A stretch of DNA of 47,614 bases from Eggerthellaceae bacterium (GCA_017434045.1 JAFRGA010000088.1:1-47614); one strand, 5' to 3'; positions 1-7,995 are shown, numbered from the stretch's first letter. Made by a program: numbers and translations. The notes: generated by a model not told the origin, from the letters alone.

Positions 1-179
1 CCGGAGCCGCCCTCGGCTATCGGATTGTCTGGACAGAGGATAGCCTAGCGGCGCAGATTATTTAATCTGCCATGCGCATGCACATTATTTAAGTTGCCCG
101 AATCGGGCGGAAATCAGAACGAACAATCTGCAGTTCTACACACAAGCGCCACGAGGCCTGGTGGCTAGCGTGCGATGTC

Positions 180-1508
180 GTGGCCGAGAGTACGTGCCTG
201 GAGATGTGCGGCTCGCGTTTCCCAAGCGATCTCGACTCCGATCGCCGCGCCGCCCTCTCGGAGCTGAGGCTGATGTGCGGCCAGCTCACCCCTCCGCGGC
301 TCTATGCGCTGTTCGAGCGTTCGCTCACAGCACCCGACGGCAGCACATACCAGATGGTGTCTCAAACGAAAATGAGCGAGCTCACTGCGCTGTTCGAGCG
401 AGACAACCACGAAGCGTGGCCGTCGTTTGCAAAGGCCCAGACGTCAGAGGAGCCAGGAGACGTGCAGGATCTGGGCACGCCCGATGACAACGCCGACGAA
501 TCAGCCCCCGACGATGCCGACAAGGAGACACTCGTGGACGGCGAAGCTCCCGCCGAGAACGACGAGAGGCAGGAGATACGCAACCCGGAAGCCGCCAACA
601 GCAGCGAGGACGCCGACCAGGAGGCGCAGGGGACGGCCGACGACGCGCAAGACGTCGGCGACTCCAGCGAATCGACCGACGCGGGCCAGTCCATCGAGTC
701 GGACGAGAGAGCTTCCTCGACCAGCCAAGACGACGATCGCGAGGTAGAGGACGAGAAGTCGCAAGAAGAGCGCGAGTGGGAGGAAATCGCCAAGCAGATC
801 GAGACGAGCCTCGAGACGTTCTCGCGCGAGTGGGGCGATGAGGCGGGAAGCCTGATGGCCAACCTGGCATTTGCCAACCGTAAGCGCTACGACTACGGCG
901 ATTTCCTGCGGCGCTTCTGCGCGTTGTCGGAAGAGATGCGCGTGAACGACGATGAGTTCGACTACATTTTCTACACGTACGGGCTCGAACTGTACGGGAA
1001 CATGCCACTCATCGAGCCACTTGAGTACAAGGAGACTCAGCGCATCCGCGACTTCGTCATCTGCATCGACACATCGGAGTCATGTCGGGGCGACCTCGTG
1101 CGCTCGTTCGTGGAACACACATTTTCGGTGATGAAGGGCACGCAGGATTTCGCGCATGAGGTGAACGTCCATGTCGTGCAGTGCGACGCGCGCGTGCAGG
1201 CGGACACAAAGGTGACCGACCTACGTGATGTCGACGCGTTCATGGATGGGTTCTATATCCGCGGAATGGGCGGCACCGATTTCCGCCCGGCGTTCGCCTA
1301 CGTCGACACGCTCCGCGACCGCGGCGAGCTCGCCGACATGAAGGGACTCATCTACTTCACGGATGGCTTGGGAACCTTTCCCGAGGCGGCGCCCGATTAC
1401 GAGGTGGCGTTCGTATTCATGGACAACGGCGAGCCGCACCTGCCTTCGGTGCCGCCGTGGGCGATACGCGTGGTGTTGGACGAAGAGGGAATCAGTCGAC
1501 TCGGGTAA
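180..1508 (+). CDS. VWA-domain protein of the MoxR/VWA type, N-terminal part damaged
   Basis: The C-terminal third is a von Willebrand A domain. It has a MIDAS-like DTSES at about residues 297-301 and a later GGTDFRPAF segment. Such proteins work with MoxR AAA ATPases, probably as metal-dependent adaptors or chaperones, and the partner lies 30 nt downstream. Residues of about 80-200 form an acidic, Ser/Asp/Glu-rich linker. GTG 180 is the first start in this frame, but family-like sequence (WWLACDVVAES) continues upstream in the same frame to a stop at 90-92. A His-rich stretch resembling the family's metallopeptidase-like N-terminal domain lies in another frame at about 44-110. The gene may therefore be frameshifted and really begin left of the window. 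The VWA call is firm; the start and the intactness are not. Confidence 0.75.
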   Translation: MAESTCLEMCGSRFPSDLDSDRRAALSELRLMCGQLTPPRLYALFERSLTAPDGSTYQMVSQTKMSELTALFERDNHEAWPSFAKAQTSEEPGDVQDLGTPDDNADESAPDDADKETLVDGEAPAENDERQEIRNPEAANSSEDADQEAQGTADDAQDVGDSSESTDAGQSIESDERASSTSQDDDREVEDEKSQEEREWEEIAKQIETSLETFSREWGDEAGSLMANLAFANRKRYDYGDFLRRFCALSEEMRVNDDEFDYIFYTYGLELYGNMPLIEPLEYKETQRIRDFVICIDTSESCRGDLVRSFVEHTFSVMKGTQDFAHEVNVHVVQCDARVQADTKVTDLRDVDAFMDGFYIRGMGGTDFRPAFAYVDTLRDRGELADMKGLIYFTDGLGTFPEAAPDYEVAFVFMDNGEPHLPSVPPWAIRVVLDEEGISRLG

Positions 1509-1538
1509 CAAGATAGAAGCGCCAAGGAGGAAAGCGCC

Positions 1539-3893
1539 ATGATGAACATCCAGGAAGCGAAAGATCAGATCAAAGATACCGTCGAGGCCCATCTTGAGCG
1601 CGACGATGCGGGCATGTGCGCGATCAATCCCGCACGGCAGCGCCCAATGTTTCTCGTGGGCGCGCCGGGCATCGGCAAGACGGCCATCATCGAGCAGATC
1701 GCGCAAGAGCTGGGAATCGGCGTCGTATCGTATTCGATGACGCACCACACCCGCCAAAGCGCACTCGGACTGCCGCGCATCGTTCACCGCGAGTTCGAAG
1801 GATTCGAATACGATTCTTCCGAATATACGATGAGCGAGATCGTGAGCTCGGTGTACGATTACATGGAGGCGACGGGCGAGCGCCGCGGCATCCTGTTCCT
1901 CGACGAAATCAACTGCGTGTCCGAGACGCTGTACCCCTCGATGCTGCAGTTCCTGCAGTTCAAGACGTTTGGACGGCATCGCGTGCCCGAGGACTGGGTC
2001 ATCGTGTGCGCTGGCAACCCGCCCGAGTACAACAAGTCTGTGCACGAGTTCGACGTGGTCACGCTCGACCGCCTGCGCCAGCTCGACGTCGAGCCCGACT
2101 ACGCCGTGTGGAAGGCCTATGCCGCGAATCGTGGGCTACATCCCGCCGTGACGACCTTCCTCGAAGCGAAGCCCGACTGCTTCTACAAAGTCGAGTCCAA
2201 GCCGGGCGGCGGCAAGAGCTTCGTCACGGCGCGCGGCTGGGAGGACCTCGCCGAGACGATCGCCTTGTACGAGAGAATGGGGAAGCGATGCGATCGTGTG
2301 CTGTTCGCGCAGTTTCTGCGCGACGAGGAGATTGCCGACCGCTTCTCGGTGTACTACTCGCTGTTCGACAAGTACCGGTCAGACTACCAGGTCTGGCGCA
2401 TCTTGGCCGGCGATGCCGACGAGGTCATCGAAAAGCGCGCACAGGCTGCGCAGTTCGACGAGCGTGTGGCACTTGCGGGTCTGATTCTCGACGCCCTCTC
2501 AACCGAATGCGGCAAGGCGCTCGAGCAGGAAGCGGTCGTGCTCGAATTGCGCGACGAGCTGCGCACGGTCAAGCCAATGCTCCTCGAGGGAGGGAGCGTG
2601 GCCGAGACGATCGAAGCGACGCTGCGGACACGCGAAGCTGAAGTTGCTCGCAAGGTTGCGGCGGGCACGGCGAAGCCGTCCTGGATTCGCCGCGAAAACC
2701 TGGCCATCCTGAAGCTGAGGGACCTCGTCGCCGCATGCGGACGTGCCAATGCGGTTTCCGGCCCCGAAGCGTTCGAGGCCGCGATCGCGGCTTTCCAGAA
2801 GGAGGCCGAACGCGTGCGGCCACTCGCCGAGACGGCAGACGCTGCTATGACGAACGCTTTCAGCTTCGTCGGGCGCTGCTGGGGCGAAGCGCGCGAAATG
2901 CTCGTGTTCATCGCCGAGCTGTCGACCAGGCCGGCCACGACGGATTTCATCGCACATTTTGGCAACGAGGCTTACTACCGTCGCTCCGAGGACTTGAAAG
3001 TTGACGAGGCGCGCACGAAGCTTGCCGAGCACGTGCGCGAGCTCGGAGCCGACGACGGTATTGCGGACGACTACGATGTTGTAACCGGCGAGTTCGAAGG
3101 CAATGCAGTCGCTGCGCCGCTCGACCAGAGCGGAGCGGTCGGCTTGAAGCGCTCGACGCCTTCCAGCAGCGTTGGTTCGTCCGGAGTCGCATCTTCGGGA
3201 ATCGATGCCTACTACGCCAATCGCGAGCACGAATGGGGCTTTGCAAGCATGTCGCGCATGACGCTTCCAGGCCTTTCGGGCATGCGTGTGCTCGATGTGT
3301 GCTGTCGTCGCGGCAAGGGTGCCTACAAGCTGTCGGCGCGCGTGGGAGATACGGGCCACGTGATCGGTGTCGACTGGTCGGCCGACTACATTCGCGAGGC
3401 AGATGCAGGCAAGGAGCGCGCGTGGCGTGACAACCATCTGAAAGGCAACAACATGGAGTTCCATGTAGCCTATCCCGAAGATCTCATGGCGGCGGGCATC
3501 GGTGACAATTCGGTCGACGTAGTCTACATCAATAACGTCACGACGCTTCTCTATAGCATTTCGGATGCTTTAGCTGAATTCAGCCGCGTGTTGAAACCAG
3601 GCGGTTTGCTGATTTGCGAGACGGTGTTCTCCGACGTTGAACGCGACGACGAGGTGGTGCGCGAGGCCCGCACGATTGGCAATAGCATACAGGCTGCTCG
3701 CACTCGGGAGGAATTTTACTCCTTGTTAGCCGATGCCGGTTTTGCCAAACCCGAAGTCATAGACGAGTTCGAAGTTGCGCCCGATACGGGATTCCGCTTT
3801 ACGCGGAAGGTGGCGACGGTGCCGACTGACGAGGAAGTGAAGTTCTATGCGGTAGCTTTGAACGTGCGGGCCTCGCGCACCACCTCGGCGTAG
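1539..3893 (+). CDS. MoxR-type AAA+ ATPase fused to a class I SAM methyltransferase
   Basis: One 784-residue frame carries two unrelated enzymes. Residues 1-300 are a MoxR/dynein-related AAA+ ATPase, with Walker A GAPGIGKT at 41-48 and Walker B FLDEIN at 120-125. A helical linker follows, up to about residue 555. From about residue 580 to the end is a class I methyltransferase with motif I LDVCCRRGKG, an acidic strand-2 segment GVDWS, and the post-motif RVLKPGGLL. The same methyltransferase type is a stand-alone gene at 13421-14179. Start is ATG 1539 behind AGGAGG; the second ATG at 1542 is also possible. The gene follows the VWA gene as its expected partner. Its last 49 nt overlap the 3' end of the integrase on the other strand. 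The substrate of the methyltransferase is unknown. Confidence 0.85.
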   Translation: MMNIQEAKDQIKDTVEAHLERDDAGMCAINPARQRPMFLVGAPGIGKTAIIEQIAQELGIGVVSYSMTHHTRQSALGLPRIVHREFEGFEYDSSEYTMSEIVSSVYDYMEATGERRGILFLDEINCVSETLYPSMLQFLQFKTFGRHRVPEDWVIVCAGNPPEYNKSVHEFDVVTLDRLRQLDVEPDYAVWKAYAANRGLHPAVTTFLEAKPDCFYKVESKPGGGKSFVTARGWEDLAETIALYERMGKRCDRVLFAQFLRDEEIADRFSVYYSLFDKYRSDYQVWRILAGDADEVIEKRAQAAQFDERVALAGLILDALSTECGKALEQEAVVLELRDELRTVKPMLLEGGSVAETIEATLRTREAEVARKVAAGTAKPSWIRRENLAILKLRDLVAACGRANAVSGPEAFEAAIAAFQKEAERVRPLAETADAAMTNAFSFVGRCWGEAREMLVFIAELSTRPATTDFIAHFGNEAYYRRSEDLKVDEARTKLAEHVRELGADDGIADDYDVVTGEFEGNAVAAPLDQSGAVGLKRSTPSSSVGSSGVASSGIDAYYANREHEWGFASMSRMTLPGLSGMRVLDVCCRRGKGAYKLSARVGDTGHVIGVDWSADYIREADAGKERAWRDNHLKGNNMEFHVAYPEDLMAAGIGDNSVDVVYINNVTTLLYSISDALAEFSRVLKPGGLLICETVFSDVERDDEVVREARTIGNSIQAARTREEFYSLLADAGFAKPEVIDEFEVAPDTGFRFTRKVATVPTDEEVKFYAVALNVRASRTTSA

Positions 3894-5032
3894 TAGGTCA
3901 TCGTGGCCTGTATCTGGGAATGCCCGAAACGTGCCTGCACCGTTTTGGGATCGACTCCTGCGCCGACGAGGAGCGTCGCGCTCGCCCGTCGGATGGCCTG
4001 CATGTCAGCGCCGACGTAGTTCGAATGCCGAACCCGCTTGATGCCGCGCTTGTCAACCCATTCCGTTTCGGTGGCCCAGCGCCCGAGCCCGTGCTTCACG
4101 AAGAACGCGGTGCGCCATCGCGAGAAATTGCCGGGGTCGATATGCGATCCGTTGACGTTTGGGCAGACGGGTGAGTTGTCGGGCAGCACGCCGCCATGCT
4201 CTTCGAGCAGCATTTCGCGCCATTCTGCGAGCTTGTTCATGAGGGCGGAATCCACGCGCACCGTGCGCGTGGACGATTTCGTCTTCGTCGCCTTCCTTTC
4301 GTGTTGCTGTCCGTACTGCCGCCGGACGTGAATGCGGGAGTTGGCGAAATCGATGTCACCCCATTCGAGCCCCAGCACCTCTCCCCGGCGGAACCCCGTG
4401 TGGATGCAGATGTGCAGGGCGACGGTCTTGCCCGTGAGGGGCTCGGCATCGAGCTCGCGCAGGAACCGCTGCAGCTCCGATGTCGAGATGCGCTTCTCCT
4501 CCTTGCGCTTGGGGTCGGGCCCCTTGTAGGAATAGCCGTCGCAGAGGTCGCATGCGTTCAACGCGACGTCGCCGCGTTTCTGGGCGTAGCGCAAGGATCG
4601 CCTCAGCAAGCCGAACAGCTTCGAGCGCTGGTGCTGCGACACCCCGTCGCCGGCCATGCGCTGGAACGTGTCGTCAACCATTGCAGGCGTAATGTCGGAT
4701 AACGGTACGTCTTTAAAGTAAAGCTTCAGCTTCTTGATCTCGCCCGCTTCACGCTTGACCGTCAGACCGTCGATCTCCCCGGACACCTCGCGGCTGCTAT
4801 GGTACAGGTCGACGGTGCGATGCAGCGTCGCGGGAGTACGCTGCAGGAGCTCATCCTGGTACTCAACGGCCTTCGCGACGGCCTGGTCCTTGCTCTTCGC
4901 CTCGACCTTCTTCGCAGGAGAGTAGGAGCGGTTACCGTCTGCATCGGTCAGCCGCACTCGAACCGAGTACGTGTCCTGCCGCTTCAGCTTCTTGATGTGC
5001 AGGTCGCCTATGAACCATTCGAGCTTCGGCAT
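3845..5032 (-). CDS. int: tyrosine-type integrase (phage/ICE family)
   Basis: 395 residues. It has an N-terminal AP2-like arm-binding region, a core-binding SAM-like domain and a C-terminal tyrosine recombinase catalytic domain. Visible catalytic positions are the Arg in HTGFRRGE, Arg348, His371 in FGHSQ, and a Tyr in MTYY (380 or 381). The usual first His of the HxxR motif is replaced by Gln345 (QAIR). I chose ATG 5032 (MPKLEWF) because GGAGGGGG lies just upstream. The longer frame to 5317 reads antisense through the tRNA fragment and is not needed. The start is about 150 nt from that tRNA-Arg fragment, the usual geometry for an integrase and its attachment site. It overlaps the end of the ATPase-methyltransferase gene tail to tail. 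Confidence 0.9.
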   Translation of the reverse strand: MPKLEWFIGDLHIKKLKRQDTYSVRVRLTDADGNRSYSPAKKVEAKSKDQAVAKAVEYQDELLQRTPATLHRTVDLYHSSREVSGEIDGLTVKREAGEIKKLKLYFKDVPLSDITPAMVDDTFQRMAGDGVSQHQRSKLFGLLRRSLRYAQKRGDVALNACDLCDGYSYKGPDPKRKEEKRISTSELQRFLRELDAEPLTGKTVALHICIHTGFRRGEVLGLEWGDIDFANSRIHVRRQYGQQHERKATKTKSSTRTVRVDSALMNKLAEWREMLLEEHGGVLPDNSPVCPNVNGSHIDPGNFSRWRTAFFVKHGLGRWATETEWVDKRGIKRVRHSNYVGADMQAIRRASATLLVGAGVDPKTVQARFGHSQIQATMTYYAEVVREARTFKATA

Positions 5033-5183
5033 GTTTACCCCCTCCCGAAACATGGCAGCCAAAAATGAGCCAATCCGCCAATCAAAGACAACAGTTAGCG
5101 GAAAGCGGTTGTTCTCAACAGCTTGATAACCTGCGCATTTGCAATTAGAATCACCATGGAACAACAGCAGCCACCAAGCAAGA

Positions 5184-5235
5184 CACCGCTCTCCTAAAGC
5201 GGGTGTCGGCCGTTCGAATCGGCCCTGGGGCGCCA
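5184..5235 (+). pseudogene. 3' fragment of tRNA-Arg(CCT), probable attachment site
   Basis: The anticodon arm (stem 5186-5190/5198-5202, loop CTCCTAA, anticodon CCT), variable loop, T-arm (5208-5224), 3' acceptor strand CTGGGGC, discriminator G and CCA are all present and pair well. No D-arm or 5' acceptor strand (expected GCCCCAG) is found upstream. A 3' tRNA half next to an integrase is the classic scar of an element integrated in a tRNA gene. The orientation places the element to the left and the old chromosome to the right of 5235. The intact tRNA would then be left of the window. Confidence 0.8.
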
Positions 5236-5300
5236 TTGAAACCAGAGGTGTTCGGCATTTGCCGCGCGATTCATAGTCAAGCCAGGAGACCTGCAACAAC

Positions 5301-6302
5301 ATGGACCAATCAAGCATAAAGACGCTGTCGCTTGCCTGCCCTTCTTGCGGAGGAAAAATGGAGCTATCCGCAGACGAGGAAAAGGCCGTCTGCCCCTACT
5401 GCGGATACGAAATGCTCATCGAGAAAGAAGAGCCCGCGCAGGAGGAATACGAACGGCGCATAGCGCAGGCCCGCGCCGACGAGGACATCAAGGATTTGCA
5501 GAGAGATAGGCAACGCAAGCGCCGCCTCAAGGGCTGGCTCATCGCCCTTTGCGTAGTCGCTGGAATCTGCTTGGTCAATGTGCTCATCCCTAACTCTCCG
5601 ATGCACGAGCTCGCCTTCCCCCGTTCCGCCGATCCGTTTCCAATCGTGAGCGTCAAGTTCTCCGGCATGTCCGGCGAAGGCAAGGCGGAGTTGCAGATTT
5701 CCGACCGAACCGCCGCAGAGTATGCCGACGAAGCCCAGTTCGAGGTCGTCCCGAAAGCCGGCTTGAAAAACGGCGATACTGTCACGGTTAAGGCAAAAGC
5801 CCCTGTCGGCTGGCGCTTTGAGCCTTCTGAAAAGCAGTTCGAGGTAAAAGGGCTCACTGAATGGGTGCTTAGCAGCGATCAGCTGGATGGGGACAACCTT
5901 TCCGCCATACACGCCAACACCGAGCGCCTGATCAAGGAAGACTGGAAGGATATCGTCTCCTCGTCGCTTGCCCAGGATATGACTTGCACTCCCTACCGGA
6001 TGTACCTGTTCGTTTCGGATGAGGGGAATGCATATGAGCACAATGTGCTCTACGATACCTACGAGGTCAACGTCACGCGCAAAGACGGATCGGTCTTGAC
6101 CACCTACGAAGCCTGTCGCTATACAGACTTGAAAATCCCTTCGGACGGCGTATTGACTGCCGGCTATGGAGGCCTGCAGGGCTTCAACTTCGGATACAAG
6201 TACGGGTTTTCATATGCCCAATCGTTTTCCGGCTGGACTGACGCCGCCGAAATGGAGGCGGATCTTCGCCACGTACGAGACGGGTACCATTTGGTCGGCT
6301 AG
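5301..6302 (+). CDS. zinc-ribbon, single-pass membrane protein of unknown function
   Basis: 333 residues. An N-terminal zinc ribbon (CPSCGG near residue 13, CPYCGYE near 31) is followed by a charged segment (RDRQRKRR) and one membrane helix at about residues 77-96. The C-terminal 230 residues would lie outside the cell and match no family I recognise. AGGAGA lies upstream of ATG 5301. It is the first gene right of the tRNA fragment. Three further proteins in this window also start with a zinc ribbon. Its 3' end is followed by the long hairpin at 6400-6510. Confidence 0.75.
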   Translation: MDQSSIKTLSLACPSCGGKMELSADEEKAVCPYCGYEMLIEKEEPAQEEYERRIAQARADEDIKDLQRDRQRKRRLKGWLIALCVVAGICLVNVLIPNSPMHELAFPRSADPFPIVSVKFSGMSGEGKAELQISDRTAAEYADEAQFEVVPKAGLKNGDTVTVKAKAPVGWRFEPSEKQFEVKGLTEWVLSSDQLDGDNLSAIHANTERLIKEDWKDIVSSSLAQDMTCTPYRMYLFVSDEGNAYEHNVLYDTYEVNVTRKDGSVLTTYEACRYTDLKIPSDGVLTAGYGGLQGFNFGYKYGFSYAQSFSGWTDAAEMEADLRHVRDGYHLVG

Positions 6303-6399
6303 TCGTTTTGCGTGGATGCCTGCGCAAGAGAACGTATCTGCCGGGCATGTTAAAGGGGGTATCGGGGGAATCGATACGCCCTGAGCGCCATCTTGACGC

Positions 6400-6510
6400 C
6401 AATCGAATCGGAGGGGACAGCCCCCAACGATCATGAATCTGAAAAGACCTGCCTGCTGGCACCTTTCGTGGATTCATGATAGTTGGGGGCTGTCCCCTCC
6501 GATTCGATTG
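6400..6510. repeat. long inverted repeat with GGGGACAG core
   Basis: Arms 6400-6439 and 6471-6510 are complementary at 39 of 40 positions, around a 31-nt loop. Each arm carries GGGGACAGCCCCC. It lies between two convergent genes (zinc-ribbon protein and aroK), so it could end transcription from both sides. It belongs with the hairpins at 14186, 29513, 32130 and 40643. Confidence 0.9.
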
Positions 6511-6539
6511 ACAAGTGTCTCGGGCGTGTCAAAATCTTT

Positions 6540-7064
6540 TTAGGACGCCTTGTCGTTGACGGCGCGGGCGACTTTTCGCGCTGCGTCGGTAATGCTCAGC
6601 TTGTCCACGTCCACCGTCACTTCTGCATAACGCTCGTAGAGCGGACGGCGCTCCTCGTACAGGTCGTGTAGGCTCATCGTGATGCCGCCCTTCAGGACAA
6701 CCCCTCGTTCCTGCAGGTCACCCAACCGCTCGACAAGCGAATCGTACGTGATTTCCAGGTAGACAACCGTTCCGATGCTCGCAAGGTGCTTCATTGCCTC
6801 GTCCGAGTACACGGCGCTGCCGCCGGTGGCGATGACGGTTTCGTCCACGTCGATATCGCGCAGGACCTCGTTCTCGATTTCGATGAAGGCATCTGTTCCC
6901 ACTTCATCGATTATCGCCTGCAGCGTCTTGCCATGACGGCTCTGTATGGCGAGGTCTCCGTCGAGGAAAGACTTGTTCATAATCTTGGCGAGCACGACGC
7001 CAAGCGTCGACTTGCCCGCCCCCGGCATTCCTATGAGAACGATGTTGCCCTTGTGTGCGTTCAT
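6540..7064 (-). CDS. aroK: shikimate kinase
   Basis: 174 residues. It phosphorylates shikimate with ATP in the chorismate pathway. The N-terminal P-loop GMPGAGKST, the DGD after it, the glycine-rich ATGGSAV in the middle and the lid-region Arg near RRPLYERYAEV fit the family, and the length is normal. I chose ATG 7064 because GGAG lies 9 nt upstream; the longer frame runs into tRNA-Ser debris. The Shine-Dalgarno itself lies in a degenerate copy of tRNA-flanking sequence (about 7068-7090). No other aromatic-pathway genes are adjacent. Confidence 0.9.
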   Translation of the reverse strand: MNAHKGNIVLIGMPGAGKSTLGVVLAKIMNKSFLDGDLAIQSRHGKTLQAIIDEVGTDAFIEIENEVLRDIDVDETVIATGGSAVYSDEAMKHLASIGTVVYLEITYDSLVERLGDLQERGVVLKGGITMSLHDLYEERRPLYERYAEVTVDVDKLSITDAARKVARAVNDKAS

Positions 7065-7262
7065 GATCCGAATCTCCGCGACCCGTTGGAACCCTGACAG
7101 AAAAGTTAAGCCCCCAGTGCTGGGGGCCGTATTCGCTGGCGGAGGAGTAGGGATTCCGTATTTTCGCGCAGGCGCGAAAATCACGTGCTCCGGCTGAAGC
7201 CTCCGCACCGTTTTCCTGCGGAGGCGCCACCGGCGCCTCCGCTTGACGGAAAACGACCTCTC

Positions 7263-7277
7263 GGTTCGAATCCCTAC
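7263..7277 (+). repeat. inverted copy of the tRNA-Ser(GCT) T-arm
   Basis: GGTTCGAATCCCTAC is the exact reverse complement of 7345-7359 in the tRNA T-arm. It starts 58 nt beyond the tRNA 3' end. The same arrangement is seen after tRNA-Ser(TGA) and tRNA-Phe. Confidence 0.85.
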
Positions 7278-7296
7278 GACCCGCTGGGGCCCGAAC

Positions 7297-7325
7297 CGAA
7301 AAGTTAAGCCCCCAGTGCTGGGGGC
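7297..7325 (-). terminator. terminator of tRNA-Ser(GCT)
   Basis: On the minus strand a GCCCCCAGCACTGGGGGC hairpin is followed by a T-rich stretch (CTTAACTTTTC), just past the tRNA 3' end. A second copy lies at about 7099-7127. Confidence 0.75.
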
Positions 7326-7334
7326 CGTATTCGC

Positions 7335-7425
7335 TGGCGGAGGAGTAGGGATTCGAACCCTAGAACGGCTTTTGGCCGTTACTCACTTAGCAGGCGAGCA
7401 CCTTCGGCCTCTCGGTCACTCCTCC
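7335..7425 (-). tRNA. tRNA-Ser(GCT)
   Basis: The acceptor stem GGAGGAG/CTCCTCC pairs perfectly, with discriminator G and encoded CCA. The anticodon stem CTCGC/GTGAG holds loop CTGCTAA (anticodon GCT). A long variable arm, AACGGC/GCCGTT, is typical of class II tRNA-Ser. It reads Ser AGC/AGU codons. Partial copies of its 3' end lie downstream. Confidence 0.95.
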
Positions 7426-7557
7426 ATATGCAACGATGAATCTTACCTGAACGCTGTGCGTAAATCAAGAACAGCTGAAGAAAGTTCATGCGCAGGATTG
7501 CGATCCCCCCAATCATCCTATCTCTTCTTCGGGGGCGCCGATGAAAAAGCTGTCGCC

Positions 7558-7980
7558 CTAGCGCTTGTGGCGCGGATCGAACGTATCTTTCATGGCCTGC
7601 CCGAACGCTTGCTTGAAAGCATCCGCGAAGCGGCTGGAGATGGAATCGTTGATGATGGTCGCCTGAGCGACTTCCTCGCCGTAATGCGGATGGTTCTTCT
7701 TGAAGATCCTGTTGCACAACCGCGTCACACCCAGGCCTACGAGCGTGGTGGCAAGGCAGCTGCCCGCAAGCTCGATCACGGTGTTGTTTTGCTCGAACAA
7801 TGCATAAAGCGTGCCAAGGGCGAAAACGACCGAAAGGACGATCGTAAGCCACGTGAAAACCGTGATGAGCGTGGCTTTTGCGCGGTCGGACGAGTAGCGG
7901 AACGACATGATGACGTAGACGACGCCGGCAACGACGGCCATCAACACCAGGAGGGGAAGTATGCGGTAAAGACGTATCAC
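7558..7980 (-). CDS. small membrane protein of unknown function
   Basis: 140 residues. Two to three membrane helices are visible (about residues 7-26, 38-60 and 66-88), followed by a charged cytoplasmic tail rich in basic residues. The start is GTG 7980 with GAGGT four nt upstream. It begins 15 nt after the stop of ispE on the same strand, so the two are probably co-transcribed. I recognise no family, and the link to ispE may be only positional. Confidence 0.7.
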   Translation of the reverse strand: MIRLYRILPLLVLMAVVAGVVYVIMSFRYSSDRAKATLITVFTWLTIVLSVVFALGTLYALFEQNNTVIELAGSCLATTLVGLGVTRLCNRIFKKNHPHYGEEVAQATIINDSISSRFADAFKQAFGQAMKDTFDPRHKR

Positions 7981-7995
7981 GGTTACCTCGTAGCG

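Larger units (their letters stand above)
3845..5235. mobile_element. right end of a tRNA-Arg-integrated element (int plus att)
   Basis: The integrase gene and the tRNA-Arg 3' fragment together mark one end of an integrative element. By the logic of integration into tRNA 3' ends, everything left of 5235, including the VWA and ATPase-methyltransferase genes, would be element cargo. The left end is outside the window, so this is inference. Confidence 0.5.
7100..7354. repeat. 57-nt direct duplication flanking a hairpin cassette (tRNA-Ser(GCT) 3' end and terminator)
   Basis: Positions 7100-7156 and 7298-7354 are identical. The repeated unit contains the terminator and the last part of tRNA-Ser(GCT), so the left copy is a broken tRNA 3' end. 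Between them (7157-7297) are strong hairpins: 7160-7169/7172-7181 (ATTTTCGCGC arms) and 7219-7228/7232-7241 inside 7209-7216/7248-7255. An exact inverted T-arm copy sits at 7263-7277. Confidence 0.9.

Noticed and set aside
5033..5317. N-terminal extension of the integrase
   Set aside because: It reads antisense through the tRNA-Arg fragment; ATG 5032 has a strong ribosome site.
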